Assembly (NCBI GenBank): GCA_039545275.1
Contig: BCHS01000017.1
Coordinates: 310,001 to 374,000 of the forward strand
DNA length: 64,000 bases
Origin: Pseudomicrostroma phylloplanum
Taxonomy: Eukaryota; Basidiomycota; Exobasidiomycetes; Microstromatales
Direction: 5' to 3'
This document shows, in pieces, positions 1 through 12,255 of the stretch; positions within the stretch are counted from its first letter, which is position 1, and each line of letters starts with the position of its first letter. The notes under the pieces are model-generated. The model saw nothing but the letters and a program-made list of their open reading frames with translations, was not told the DNA's origin and did not search any database. The translations under genes and the position numbers were made by a program.

Positions 1-2
1 AC

Positions 3-3000
3 TGGACGCTCCCTCGGGTCATTGCCGCACGCAACACCAAGGCGCTTGACCTCATGGTCAGTGCTTTGGGCACAACCATACCAAAGCTCTGTCTGGAGCA
101 GGCACCTGCCATCCTGAAACAGTACCTCCTTCTGCAGCCACAGAAGCGGGACAAGAACATACAGCTGTATCTTGAGACGATTCGAAGGGCGTCGGACCAA
201 GAGGTGCCGCTCAAGGGCTTGTACCGGAGCTATATCGGTGAGATCCTCGGTCACCTTGTTGCTTGCTTGGGCGACGAGGATCGACGACCTCTTGCTCTTG
301 ATGGTCTACGCCACATACAGCACACCCTCACTGTTGAGCGTAACGAGAAGAGCAAGGCCAAGGCGGCCATGTCGGGAGGCGGTGACCTCTCCGCCTTTTT
401 ACGAGAAGAAATCTTGGGCATTCTTGCTTGGCTCAACGATGACTTGATGAGCGTCAATGGGAAGCGCTCGCCCACCTACAAGGCCATGGTCGCTAGATCC
501 ATCGGAGTCTTCATCGAGGTGGTGGGATCGTCTATCAGTATGGTGGCACCACAGATCATGGCAACCTTAAGCAGCACGTTGCAGGTACCAGAGCTCAGGA
601 CGGCCACGCTACAGAGTTGGCAGACGTTCATGACCACACTACGTTTCGACGACGTGGGTCCTTTCATTGGGCAGACTACAGCTGCTTTGCTGTCAGAATG
701 GTCACACTTCAGCAATGTGGAGCGGAAGGTGGCCGGCAAAATCCTCAACTACCTTGTGGTGGAAAACGCACAAGAGATGAGAAAGTTCAGTGCTGAGATT
801 CCAGACATGGAGGATCTTGCACCTGAGCTACCCGATGTATGTCGCAAGCTACGATCATCAAGACAAGACTGGTCGGCCGAGCAACAGCTCCAGCAGATCT
901 TGGAGCGTGTTGCAGACGAGAATGCCAGCATCAATTTGAGATCGCTGCATGAACTCAAAGGCTTCTTGCAGACTCATCGTCGATACATACAGACGCAAGC
1001 GTCAGGGACGGCTTTCGCTCCTATCGTTGGCACAATTATCACGGCCCTCTTGGGCACGCTGCGTCGATCGGACGACACGCAGCTCGAGATGAGGGATCTC
1101 TGTCTGGAATGTTTGGGAATGCTTGGGGCCGTTGACCCCGATCGCCTGGAGCTCCCAGCCGAGGATAGCCCGCACAAGCTTCTGCAGAACTTTGAAGACC
1201 GAGACGAGACCATCGACTTTGCGGTCCACCTCATTCGAGACATTCTTGTCAGCGCATTCCGGGCTACTTCTGACACCAAGCATCAGTCGGCTCTCGCGTA
1301 TGCCATACAGGAACTTCTTCGTTTCTGCGGCTTCACGTCGGCTCTTCTCCGGCCCAACGGGAGAATCTCATCGCTGAAGGTAAAGCAACGGTGGAACGAT
1401 CTGCCTCCTGCCATCATCGACACAGTTGCTCCTCTGCTCGACTCAAAGTACTCAATTACACACGGTCCTGCCACTAGCCACGACAAGCCGTTCTATCAGC
1501 ATTCGAATTCGTACCGAGAGTGGATTGAGATCTGGGCCAATCATCTCATGCAAGGCGCTAAAGGTGACGATGCAAAAACGGTCTTTGGCATCTTCCGGGT
1601 ACTCATACGTCATCACGACCTCGACATCACGCAGCATATTCTCCCACATGCTGTGCTACACAATCTGATCTCGGGCACAGACCAGCAGAGGGAAGAGCTC
1701 AGAGCAGAGTTCGTAGCCGTGCTGCTCGACCAAGTCGATCCTACCATGGGCTTCTCTCCCGATCGACGACTGCTTTGTGCGCAGACAGTCTTCGGTCTCA
1801 TGGATCACATGAGCGCCTGGCTCAGGCTGAAGAGGATGGAGCGGGCGAGACAGCCCCGCCAGCGTCGAGAGCCTGGAGGTGGGGCTGGGGGAGAGGACTC
1901 GCTCACGAACATCGAGTCTGTCATTGCAAGTATCTCGCAAGAGCTCATGGCGCGGGCTGCGCTTTACTGTCGAGCCTACGCACGCTCTCTGCTTAACTTC
2001 GAGCAGCGGCTGCGTACCTTTAGGTCAAGCGGCAAGCCGGATGGCGAACTACAAACCTACTATGAGAATCTACATACGATCTATGCCAGTCTGGACGAGC
2101 CGGATGGGATGGAAGGTATCTCGACCTGCATCATCTCTCCCTCTCTGGAACATCAAATTCGAGAGCACGAAAGTACAGGTAGATGGACCTCCGCACAGAG
2201 CTGTTGGGAGGTCGAAATCCAGTCAAGACCGGACGACGCTTCCAACCACGTTGGTTTGTTGCGATGTCTCCGCAATCTGGGCCATTATGACACCATGAGG
2301 ACCCACGTCCGAGGTGCTCTGAGCGTTCACCCGCAATGGGAGGAAATTCTGGCACCCTTTGCCATCGAAGGCGCCTGCATCCTGGGCGATTGGGATGAAG
2401 CAGAGCAAATCTTGAGTCGGCCGGGTGAACAACACTCTTCAGAACATGCAATGGCTCGCGTTCTGCTTGCCATGGCTGGCAGAGGCAACGAGCCCATCAC
2501 GGATGTCCTCAAGACCGCTCGTCGACAGCTTGGAAAACCGATCTTGGCAGCGGGTCGCGGATCCTATCCTCAAGTGTACGATTCGGTTCTGCAGCTCCAC
2601 GTCCTCCACGAAGCGTCTCTCATCGAAGAGCTAGCACAGACGACGGACCGAGGTGGCAAGAAGCTCGATGGGCTTCTACGCAGTCTGCAAGCCCGGCTGG
2701 ACGCGACACTACCCTCCTTCCGGATCCGCGAACCCCTCCTCAGCCTTCGAAGATCGGCTTTCAGCACCTATGTGGAGCCAGGAAGCACCGAACCAGCTTA
2801 CAAGGAGCAAATTGCAGCCGCTTGGGTATCGACGTGCAAGATCGCCCGCAAGGCCGGCCACACCCAGACGGCGTACAGTGCGGTCTTGCAAGCGATGGTG
2901 AATCAGGCGCCGTTTGCTTTCGTGCAGCGAGCCAAGCTTCTAGCCGATGCAGAGCAGCCACATGCAGCGATGCAAGAGCTGACAAATGCCCTACAGACCA

Positions 3001-5087
3001 TGACTGCTTCGATGAGAGCTGCGACGGCTGGGTCTGCCATCGACTCGGGCGTCATTGACCTGACCGGTGCTTCCCATCCTAGCGAGGTCGATCAAGCCAT
3101 GTACGGCAAAGCCGTTTTGCTCAAAGCTCGCCTGTTTGAAGCTACCGGACGCTTCATGCCGAACGATGTCATTGAGCAGTACAAGGAGAGCGCCAAAATC
3201 TGCAGAAGTCTTGAGAAGGCCTGGTACTGTCTCGGTCGGTACTACGATACACTGGGTGGTGCCACCGTGGCCAACATGATGACCCAACATTACAGTGTGT
3301 GTCGGTATTTCTGCAAGTCCGCATCGCTAGGCACGAAATTCTTCTACCGCACCTTGCCCAGGCTTCTGACAATCTGGCTCGATGCTGGCGAAGAGCAGCT
3401 CATTCTCGACCATCAGAATGGGAGGTACAAGGCAAGTTCAGACAAGAACAAGAATGCCGATGCAAGTGATCGCATCGAGACTTTCAGCAAGATCAACGAA
3501 ATGATCAATCGCAGCGTGCTCAAATTGCAGCCGTACCAATGGCTGGCAGTGTTCCCACAGCTGGTCTCACGTATCGTGCACAAGAACGAGGCCGTCTGGG
3601 CCATCTTGCAGACAATCATTGCCGTCGTCATCGAAAAGTATCCACACCAGGCCATGTGGGGGATGGTCGCAGGCTTCAATTCGACCGACAGTCATCGTAA
3701 GCGCCGAGCCAATGCCATCGTCGATATGATGAAGAGCTCACGACAGGGCTCAAAGGAAGCCGTCAAGATCATCCAAATGTCACAAAAGCTCGCTCATGAG
3801 CTACTGGTCCTTTGCGACCATCCTGTGCAGAAGACAGAGACCACGTTGAAGCTCGAGACCGCTTTCCCTGCCCTTGCCTCCTTGGCGGGCTGTGGACTGA
3901 TCCTGCCTCTGCAGTCGTCCGTCACTGTCAGCCTCCCGGCCAACAACGAGGTCAAAGCAGACCATTATCCTTTCCCTCCCAATCTGCCCTTGATCCAGGG
4001 TTTCGAGTCCACGATCGAGATCATGAACTCGCTTCAGAAGCCACGCAAGATCGTCATCATTGGAAGTGACGGCAGACACTACCCTTTTCTCTGCAAGCCC
4101 AAGGACGACTTGCGCAAAGATGCACGGCTGATGGAGTTTGACTCGATGATCAATAAGCTCCTGCAGAGCAATTCGGAGTCGCGTAAGAGGCATCTGCTGA
4201 TCAGGACGTACGCTGTGGTGACGCTCAATGAAGAGTGCGGCCTCATCGAATGGGTGCCCAATACCGTCGGCCTGAGACATATCCTGCACAAGCTCTACTC
4301 TTCCAAAGGTATTCACCTCTACTCCAACGACATCAGAGTGGTGATGGACGAATGCAGAAAGGATCCGCGCAGAGCTGGTGAGCTCTTTGAAAAGAAGGTC
4401 CTCGTCAATTACCCTCCCGTCTTTCACGAGTGGTTCTTGAACACCTTCCCCGAACCGGCAGCATGGCTCAAGGCGCGCTTAAGCTATGCTCGAACATGCG
4501 CGGTCATGTCCATGGTGGGCTTTGTCCTGGGGCTCGGGGATCGTCACGGTGAGAACATCCTCTTCGACTCGGTGTCCGGAGACACGGTCCACGTAGACCT
4601 CAACTGTCTATTCGAAAAGGGATACACCTTTGAGATCCCAGAGCAGGTGCCATTCAGGCTCACGAGGAACATGATTGATGCCATGGGCGTCACCGGCTAC
4701 GAAGGAGTGTTCAGAAGAGCGGCAGAGCTGACGATGGGTATCCTGAGGTCCAACAAGGACTCGTTGATGTCAGTGCTGGAGGCGATGATCCACGATCCTC
4801 TCGTGGAGTGGGCAGTAGCCGACACAGGAGGCGGAGGCGGTCGCTCGAAGAACGCCAGAGAAGCGGCCAATGGCGCGCCCAAGCAAGACCCGAGACTGGT
4901 AGAGGCAAGAAAGAGTCTGGATCCGATTGCTAGAAAGTTGGACGGGACCATGAGAAAGGGGGACATTAGGGCGGACCAGTGGACGGCCCCTCTGGGCAAC
5001 AACAATCTCGTAGACACATTGACCAGAGAAGCGGCGAGCAACTACAACCTTTCAAGGATGTATGTCGGCTGGTCTTCTTGGTTGTGA
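3..5087 (+). CDS. ATR/Mec1/Rad3-type checkpoint kinase, 3' part (5' end outside window)
   Basis: This is the C-terminal part of a PI3K-like protein kinase of the ATR/Mec1/Rad3 type, the nuclear sensor kinase that responds to stalled forks and single-stranded DNA. The frame is open from base 3, before the first ATG at 54, and reads TLPRVIAARN, so the start lies left of the window. About 1,690 codons are visible and no intron is needed. A long helical-repeat FAT region precedes the kinase domain (about 4040-4800). The catalytic motif LGDRHGENIL lies near 4530-4560 and is followed by HVDLNCLFEKG, the ATR-style metal-binding motif (usually VDFN). The last 30 residues form a FATC domain ending MYVGWSSWL. 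The NCLF signature favours ATR over ATM or TOR. A Gly/Arg-rich insert sits between kinase and FATC. Confidence 0.9.
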   Translation, partial: WTLPRVIAARNTKALDLMVSALGTTIPKLCLEQAPAILKQYLLLQPQKRDKNIQLYLETIRRASDQEVPLKGLYRSYIGEILGHLVACLGDEDRRPLALDGLRHIQHTLTVERNEKSKAKAAMSGGGDLSAFLREEILGILAWLNDDLMSVNGKRSPTYKAMVARSIGVFIEVVGSSISMVAPQIMATLSSTLQVPELRTATLQSWQTFMTTLRFDDVGPFIGQTTAALLSEWSHFSNVERKVAGKILNYLVVENAQEMRKFSAEIPDMEDLAPELPDVCRKLRSSRQDWSAEQQLQQILERVADENASINLRSLHELKGFLQTHRRYIQTQASGTAFAPIVGTIITALLGTLRRSDDTQLEMRDLCLECLGMLGAVDPDRLELPAEDSPHKLLQNFEDRDETIDFAVHLIRDILVSAFRATSDTKHQSALAYAIQELLRFCGFTSALLRPNGRISSLKVKQRWNDLPPAIIDTVAPLLDSKYSITHGPATSHDKPFYQHSNSYREWIEIWANHLMQGAKGDDAKTVFGIFRVLIRHHDLDITQHILPHAVLHNLISGTDQQREELRAEFVAVLLDQVDPTMGFSPDRRLLCAQTVFGLMDHMSAWLRLKRMERARQPRQRREPGGGAGGEDSLTNIESVIASISQELMARAALYCRAYARSLLNFEQRLRTFRSSGKPDGELQTYYENLHTIYASLDEPDGMEGISTCIISPSLEHQIREHESTGRWTSAQSCWEVEIQSRPDDASNHVGLLRCLRNLGHYDTMRTHVRGALSVHPQWEEILAPFAIEGACILGDWDEAEQILSRPGEQHSSEHAMARVLLAMAGRGNEPITDVLKTARRQLGKPILAAGRGSYPQVYDSVLQLHVLHEASLIEELAQTTDRGGKKLDGLLRSLQARLDATLPSFRIREPLLSLRRSAFSTYVEPGSTEPAYKEQIAAAWVSTCKIARKAGHTQTAYSAVLQAMVNQAPFAFVQRAKLLADAEQPHAAMQELTNALQTMTASMRAATAGSAIDSGVIDLTGASHPSEVDQAMYGKAVLLKARLFEATGRFMPNDVIEQYKESAKICRSLEKAWYCLGRYYDTLGGATVANMMTQHYSVCRYFCKSASLGTKFFYRTLPRLLTIWLDAGEEQLILDHQNGRYKASSDKNKNADASDRIETFSKINEMINRSVLKLQPYQWLAVFPQLVSRIVHKNEAVWAILQTIIAVVIEKYPHQAMWGMVAGFNSTDSHRKRRANAIVDMMKSSRQGSKEAVKIIQMSQKLAHELLVLCDHPVQKTETTLKLETAFPALASLAGCGLILPLQSSVTVSLPANNEVKADHYPFPPNLPLIQGFESTIEIMNSLQKPRKIVIIGSDGRHYPFLCKPKDDLRKDARLMEFDSMINKLLQSNSESRKRHLLIRTYAVVTLNEECGLIEWVPNTVGLRHILHKLYSSKGIHLYSNDIRVVMDECRKDPRRAGELFEKKVLVNYPPVFHEWFLNTFPEPAAWLKARLSYARTCAVMSMVGFVLGLGDRHGENILFDSVSGDTVHVDLNCLFEKGYTFEIPEQVPFRLTRNMIDAMGVTGYEGVFRRAAELTMGILRSNKDSLMSVLEAMIHDPLVEWAVADTGGGGGRSKNAREAANGAPKQDPRLVEARKSLDPIARKLDGTMRKGDIRADQWTAPLGNNNLVDTLTREAASNYNLSRMYVGWSSWL

Positions 5088-6408
5088 CTATTTCTAGCTG
5101 TAATGTAATTGTACCTCTTCCTCCTTCCCTCTTCATCGTCGAATGTACAAACCTCTTCGTCATGCGCGGGTCTGTGGTTCCGCGCCGCGCTGCCTGACCG
5201 CGCCGAGGGCGGAGCCACGCGAGAGGAACCCGAAAGTCCAGCCAGGGGTGCCTCAGCTGCGTTGCCTGGCTCCTCTCCTCCCTCTTTCCCCACTCTCCTC
5301 CCACACCACTCTTACCGCACCTCCATCCCCTGCTTCCTACACCATGCCATCCACTGTCGTCCTGCCCATTGCCGGGGCGCACATTGTCAATGACATGGTC
5401 TCCTCCGCTTGATCGCCACCCTCTTCCTCTCCACCATCTTCTATTTGGGTGCTGTCGCGGTGGATGCTCAGCGTCCTCACCAACCGCTGCGAAGTGGGTT
5501 CGCCCGCTATCGTTCATGCGACACTTCTCAGCTGTCCAGGCATTCTCTTCACGAGTCGTGCAGTGACTGCTGCAAAGCGAAGCCATCGAGAAGTGAGAAT
5601 CACTCTCAACACACTGTTAGATAAGCCGCCAGTATCGCCTCTGTATCAGCTTGTGAGCACCTCGCTGGTGCGATCACCATCTGAACGTCAGGAGCGATAC
5701 TGGCTATGTATCGGCATTGTTGTTGCTGTGGTGGTCTACTGAAGATGTGCAAGGCTTGTGGAAGCACCTTCAGGACGGCCAAGAGATTGCCTAATCTCCC
5801 ACAGTAGCCACTGTGTGATGGCTGCCACCCCCTCACCCTTCACTCCCTCGCTGTCATGTATATCCTGTAAACCTGTCTCTTCGTCACCTCTGTTGCTCGC
5901 TATCAATGCTATAACATCTCGCCATGCTCGAATTTGATGCCGAGGTCCCGATCCGGCTATGAGTGATCCTGCCTGAGGAGAAAATGCGAGGCAGAATGCC
6001 GCCGGGGACGTCTGGTTTCGCGCGACGTCGTCGACGACGAGCAGCAGCCCCCCGGCGCACAGAAGCAGCGACGACGACGACGAGCAGAATTGCATCCTCG
6101 CCATCCCCACGCAATCCCCGTCCTTCACTACCCACCAATCATACCCTACAACTCACATAGGCGTCGCTCAGCACTCCTCTACCTTTCATTAGCACTCGCC
6201 ATCAGTCCCTCATCGGAAGCTGTCTTTTGGTGCAGCGCGGAGGCAGACACCAATCCTACCTCTCCTGAGCCCACTCACCTCGCGTCTTGAAACGCGAAGG
6301 CAGAAAACCGAAGCCCTCTGTGTCTACTTCAGTCAAGTTCGACCTTCATACCGAAGCATCATCCATCATCTTCAGCTGCGTCCGGCCGCTCTGCCTAGCT
6401 GAATCGTG
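5088..6408. other. Intergenic region between the ATR-like gene and CHD1
   Basis: About 1.3 kb holding the 3' flank of the kinase gene and the 5' flank of CHD1. Short open frames occur on both strands, but none shows a recognisable domain or convincing splice pattern. A short hydrophobic frame at 5409-5624 begins only with TTG and was not accepted as a gene. Pyrimidine-rich stretches before 6409 look like a fungal promoter or leader. Confidence 0.5.
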
Positions 6409-9400
6409 ATGGAGGGTGCTACGGAGGCACTTCCTCCCCCAGGCAAGGCTGCCTCGCCTCCCACGGCAGTCCTGCCTTCCTCAACGAGCAGCTCTGGCAT
6501 TCAAGCTGCTCCTCCCGCAAATATCTCTGTCACTGCTTCCACCTCGGCCGACGTGGCCGTAGCCCAAGCAGCAGGTCAAGGGAGCAACCTGGCCTTTTCC
6601 GGGGCAGCCGGCTCTTCACCGGTAGCGCTTCCGCCGCCTCACTTTGCACCACCCAAAGCTGGCGAAGCCATGAATCTCTCTAGTGCTGAAGAGGATGACA
6701 ACGACGATGACGAGGCATCCGACGCTAGTCAAGGCCCATCCTCTTCTCAGCGACCTCTCAACGGAGCCAAGGGAGTCCTGGCGGCCCAGTATGATTCGGT
6801 CAATGCCTCCCCTGTACCTTCCTCTTCGCGGCTTACGGACGAAGACAGCGGAACAGATGATACAGGCAATGTAGGCTCTTCTGTGCCTTCACACCGCCGG
6901 AAGGAAGCCTCAACGGGGAGCTCACTGAAGCATGTACACAGGCAAAAAAAGGGACTGGAAGAGGCGGAGGCTAATCCTGACCTGTATGGCCTAAGAAGAT
7001 CGGTGAGTACAGTCAAATGCTGGCAAGCTTGGAATTGGTGTATAGAAGATGTCACTGATCGTACACCCGTCTGCCTCTGCTCTTGTTCCTTCGCTACCAA
7101 AGGGCCGAGCGCCAAAGAAAGCCGTGAGTAGCGTGCAGTGGTCATTCTAGGCGGAGGGCAGCGGCAGGCGAGGCGTTTGGCGCCGGGCGGCGGCAGCCAA
7201 GTTCGCCTTTCCGTCGGTACGGAAATTCCGCCTTGGCAGGCATGGGCACGCGGATCTGACGCCCCAGACTAATCTCCGGATCACCATGCACCTCTGACAC
7301 CACACCTCTTTGACTGCAAACCTGCTCACAGTACGTTGATACGAACGATGAGAGCAGCGAGGAGGAAGCTCCTGTAGGCCACTGCCGGAGCACTGCCAAG
7401 GATAAAGGCAAAGGCAGAGGTGAGACGCGCCTGTTGGGCTTGGGCGATGAATTGTAACTCCGACGTTCAAGCTGAAGCTGATCATGCTTTGCCGTGCTGT
7501 CCCCCTCCCACATTCCTCCATTGCTGCTGACGTTTCTCTCACCTAGTCTCTGCTATTTCTCGAGGTAGGTCGGCTGCTAGTACGCCTCTCACTTCGGGGC
7601 TGTCCAGCGCCTCGGATGATAGCGATGAGGCTGGCGATCCCGACGACGAGGAAGACGACGAGGCAGATGAGGATTTTGCGACGAATGCCAAGGACAAGAA
7701 GGCGGCCCAGGCATCACGCAAGCGTGCGAAGATAGCGGCAGCCAAGAAGACCAAGAAACATCGGGGCGGTAATGGCAGCAAGGCCACCTCCAACTCTTCC
7801 CATCGTCCAACGCCTGACGACGATGCCTTCCGGATCTCAGGGAGGACTGGCAAACGAGTGACTTACAAGGAAGACTACGCCAACCTAGAGCTATCTGACG
7901 ATGACGATCCTTTCGAGGACCGTGCTGCGAGGGCCAACAAGCAGCGAGCTGCCGCCGCAGAAGCCGACGAGGACGACATGACCATTGAACAGATTTGCGG
8001 TCACGAGAAAGACGACGATGTGCCTGAAGACGCCGAGGAGGATCCCAAGGTAAACCTCCGCTTCGTCGTCAAGTGGAAAGGCTTCTCGCATCTGCACAAT
8101 ACCTCTGAGCTCTTCTCCTTCCTCAAGGGTTGCCGAGGGTTCAAGAGGGTAGAGAACTACATCCGGAATATCTGGCAGCCTGCGTACAAGAGACTGCACG
8201 AGGGCGGCGCCTCGAGGGAAGACATTGAAGCGATCCGAGTCGACGAAGAGAGGATCAAAGAGGCCTTTGAGAGCTACAAGGTCGTCGAGCGAATCGTCGC
8301 GCAGAGGGACAACCCACCGACCAAGGACCGTCCCTTTTCTCATCTAGCCTACCTGTGCAAGTGGAAAGGTCTCAGCTATGCTGAATGTACCTGGGAGGCG
8401 GACGATGAGATTAAGAAGATCGCCAAGCCGGCCATCGATGCATACATTGCTCGTGCGAGCTCAGGGATGGTGCCTGCCCGTAGTGAAAACTATGGCTCCA
8501 GTCGACCAAAGTACGTTCGAATGACGGAACAGCCGAGCTATCTCACAGCTGGTGGACAGCTCAAGGAGTTCCAACTGACTGGTCTCAATTGGCTTGCTTT
8601 CCTCTGGAGCCAAGGCGAAAGCGGCATCCTGGCCGACGAGATGGGACTGGGCAAGACTGTCCAGTCTGTTGCATTCATGTCCTACCTCGCTCACACGATG
8701 CACCAGTACGGACCTTTCCTGGTCGTCGTGCCATTATCGACCCTTCCGGCTTGGATCGAGCAATTCGACAACTGGGCCACCGATCTGAACGTCATCGCCT
8801 ATATTGGCAACAGCGAGGCTCGCGGCAAGATTCGCGAGTATGAGTTCGGACCGGCAAAGAAGCTCAGGTTCAATGTGCTTGTCACGACTTACGAATACAT
8901 CCTCAAGGATGCAAGTGAGCTACAGGCCATCAAGTGGCAATTCCTTGCAATCGATGAGGCCCATCGTCTGAAGAACTCACAAGCTCAGCTCTACGAAGTC
9001 CTCAAGGCCTTCAATGTTGCTGGCAAGCTCATGATCACCGGTACGCCTCTGCAGAACAATGTCAAGGAGCTCATGGCTCTCATGCACTTCCTACGTCCGG
9101 ACCAATTCTCCCTCGACGTCGATTTCGATGTGACTACTGCTGATCCCGAGGCCGTTGCCGCTCTTCACAAGAAGCTGGACAATGTCATGATCCGCCGACT
9201 AAAAAAGGATGTGATCAAGGAGCTGCCGGGAAAGACTGAGAAGATCCTGCGAGTCGAGATGTCGGCCATGCAACAGAAGATGTACAAGGCGATTCTCAGC
9301 CGCAATTATCAGATCTTGAGTGCTGCCGGAGCAGCTCAGGTCAGTCTTCTCAACATCGCCATTGAGCTGAAAAAGGTGTCGAATCACCCGTACCTCTTCG

Positions 9401-12255
9401 ATGGCTCTGAAACGCCCTCGACAGAGCGAGGTGAGATCCTAAAGGGCCTCATCATGAACAGCGGCAAGATGGTACTGCTGGACAAGCTCCTCGCTCGTCT
9501 CAAGAAGGATGGTCATCGCGTACTGATCTTCAGTCAGATGGTCCGAATGCTGGATATCCTATCCGACTATATGACGATGAGAGGCTATGTTCATCAGAGG
9601 CTCGACGGAATGGTGTCGTCTGACAACAGGAGAAAGGCGATTGAGCGCTTCAATGCTGAAGGCTCTCCCGACTTTGCTTTCCTCCTCTCGACGAGAGCCG
9701 GTGGACTGGGTATCAATCTCGAAACGGCTGATACCGTCGTCATCTTTGACTCTGACTGGAACCCACAAAACGACTTGCAGGCGATGGCGCGAGCTCATCG
9801 ACTCAATTCCAAGCGGCACGTCAACGTCTACCGACTCCTGACTAAGGACACGGTGGAAGAGGACGTCATCGAACGGGCCAAGAGGAAGATGGTCCTCGAG
9901 TACGCTATCATCCACCAGCTGGATACTTCCGGTACCAACTTTGCCCCTGGCAAGATCGGAGCAAAGGACAAAGCGGCCGTGGCTGGTGGGCCTACCAAGG
10001 AAGACCTGGAGGCTGCTCTCAAATTCGGAGCCAAAAGCATGTTCAAGAACAGCGATGGCGATGAGCAGCAGAAGAAGCTCGACAATCTGGACATTGACGC
10101 TCTTCTCGCTGATGCCGAAGCGCACGAGACTGAAGCCAATGGCGGTGGAGCTGCTTCCGGTGGAGAGGACTTCCTCAAGCAATTCGCTCAGGTCCAGGAC
10201 TTTAAAGCAGGAGAAATGTCCTGGGATGACATCATGGGACCAGAGGAGATTGCACGTATCAAGCAGGACGAGGCTGCTGCTCAGGAGCAGGCTGTCATGG
10301 AGGCTCTTCAGGCTGCATCCAGTCGGCGAAAGGCTGCTCAGCTTGGCGAGGGAGCATACAAGGGTGACGGCGCCGTGGTTGCTGCTCGCAAGGTGGACTC
10401 GCCTCATCATGACGCCGACGCAGGCAGCCAGGGCGATGACGACAGTGACGATTCTGCTGCCGGCTTCAAAGGTAGAGGCCGAGGCGGTAGAGCCACCAAG
10501 AAGTCCGGTACCAAGTCGGTGCAGGAGAAGGCCGCCACTCTCAACGAGCGTGACCTACGCGTGCTATGCCGTGGGATCCAACGATGGGGCAACGTCCATC
10601 AGCGGTACGATGAGATTGCCAAGGAGAGCAAATTGGACAAGAAGAACCGCGCTGTCCTCTTGCAGGTCTCTGACGAGCTGATTGCGACGTGCGAGAAGGC
10701 TGTGCAGGACCACAAGGACTACATCCGCGGTCGAGTCGAGAGGGGTGAGGAGATTCTCAGTCTGCGTCAGAAGGCTGTTCTGGCCACCTTCAGGGGGGTC
10801 AAGAACATCAATGCCGAGACGCTCCTGCACCGCCATTACTGCCTTCCGTACCTGGCTGAGATGCTGCGGGATGAAGACGACCTCTTCACCTACAAGATCC
10901 CATTCGAGACGAAGCCCACGCTGGGTTGGTCGTGCGAGTGGGGAGCGGAAGAAGACTCGAAGCTCCTAGTCGGCATCTACCTCTATGGTCTTGGAGGATG
11001 GGAGGAGATTGAAGCGGACGCAAGGATCGGCCTCCACGGCAAGTTCTTCCTTGAAGAGGGCAAGAATATCAAGGGCACCGGCGGTGCTGCAGGTGAAAAG
11101 GAAGACAAGGGCAGTCCCGAAGCCGAAGGCAACGGCGCCAAGACGTCTAGCAAGGCGATCCCGAATGCGATTCACTTGGTCAGACGAGGAGATTACCTCT
11201 TGACGTGCATCGACGAGCTGAAGCATCCGGAGAAGAAGCAAGCCGCTGCAGATGCAGCCGCTTCGGGTTCTGGTCACACCGCCGCGGCCTCTTCCAGCGC
11301 CAAGGTGCCGGCTGTGAGAAAGATCAAGAAGAGGTCTCCCTCGGAGGGCAGTATAGCCTCTCCGGCCCCTTCAGTCAATGGACCTGGCGCGGCTGCTAGC
11401 GCCAAGTCGGCGAAAGCCAAGAAGCCTCGGCCGACCATCGACTACTCTTCCTCATCGTCCGACGAAGGTCTGGACAGCATGGACGAAGCCGAGTGCAAGG
11501 ACCTCATGCGTCCGTGCAAGAAGCAGCTCAAGACGCTCAAGAATGATACAGAGAATCTCAAGGGTCCTGCCAAGCTCGCCGTTCTCAAGGAGTGTCTTGC
11601 CTCTATCGGAGCCCGCATCCGAGATATCCTGGAGGAGGAGGGTGAGGCGAGGACAAAGGAGCAGCAGGCGAGACTCGATCGTCACCTCTGGCACTTTGTC
11701 ACCTTCTTCTGGCCTAGTAAAGACGGCGTAAAGGGAGCCAAGATCAAGGGCATCTATGAGAAGATGCACGGTATCCAGAATGAGGACAGGGCGGCAGGAA
11801 GCAGTATCAGCAAGAGCGGTGCTGCTGCCGCTACCGCTGGGCCTGGAGTTGGCACTGCTTCGAGCTCCTCGCCTGCGCCTCTCACCTCCTCGTCTTCTTT
11901 CTCGGGCATCAAAGCCGGCCACGCACCCGTCGACTCGCCCTCTCCTGCCCACAACGGAGTCTCCCTCAAGCGCAAGATTAGCGCCAATGGCAAGTCCGAC
12001 GGCGGTAGCGGTGGACACGGCCATGGACACGGACACGGTGTCAAAGAAGAACCGATCCCCAAGAAGGCTCGGGCCTCGCTCGCTGCTCCGCATAGCGGCA
12101 ACGGCGCAGACGAGGCGCGATACAGGGGCGCATCGGGCTCTGCTACGCCCAACGCCAATGGCGGTCGGGAGGAGAGGGAGAGGTACGACGTTTATGAGCG
12201 GCAGCGCGATTCGTGGAGGGAGAGGGAGAGGGAGCGCGAGAGGGATCGCAGGTGA
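6409..12255 (+). CDS. CHD1: Chromodomain helicase DNA-binding protein CHD1
   Basis: A nuclear ATP-dependent nucleosome remodeller that spaces nucleosomes in transcribed genes. Proposed exons are 6409-7002, 7103-7123, 7332-7419 and 7547-12255, giving 1,803 residues. Splicing joins LYGLRRS to GRAPKKA and then to [14 protein letters not shown], a CHD1-type N-terminus. Two chromodomains lie at about 375-520. The SNF2 ATPase has DEMGLGKT near residue 598 and IDEAH near 704. The C-terminal helicase lobe has the conserved [11 protein letters not shown] motif. A SANT/SLIDE-like DNA-binding region follows, then the C-terminal CHD1 helical domain ([17 protein letters not shown], about 1540). The first chromodomain reads HNTSE where animal and yeast proteins have HNTWE. 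The tail is His/Gly- and Arg/Glu-rich. The ATG at 6409 is the first in frame; the preceding GTG at 6406 is not needed. Confidence 0.93.

Noticed and set aside
5341..5624. Possible small membrane protein (MPSTVVLPIAGAHIV, then a hydrophobic stretch in another frame)
   Set aside because: The ATG frame stops after about 23 codons, the hydrophobic stretch has no ATG, and no good donor and acceptor join them.
9559..10410. 283-codon minus-strand open frame inside CHD1
   Set aside because: Antisense to the conserved helicase lobe, rich in Ser and Leu as expected for a shadow, with no domain.
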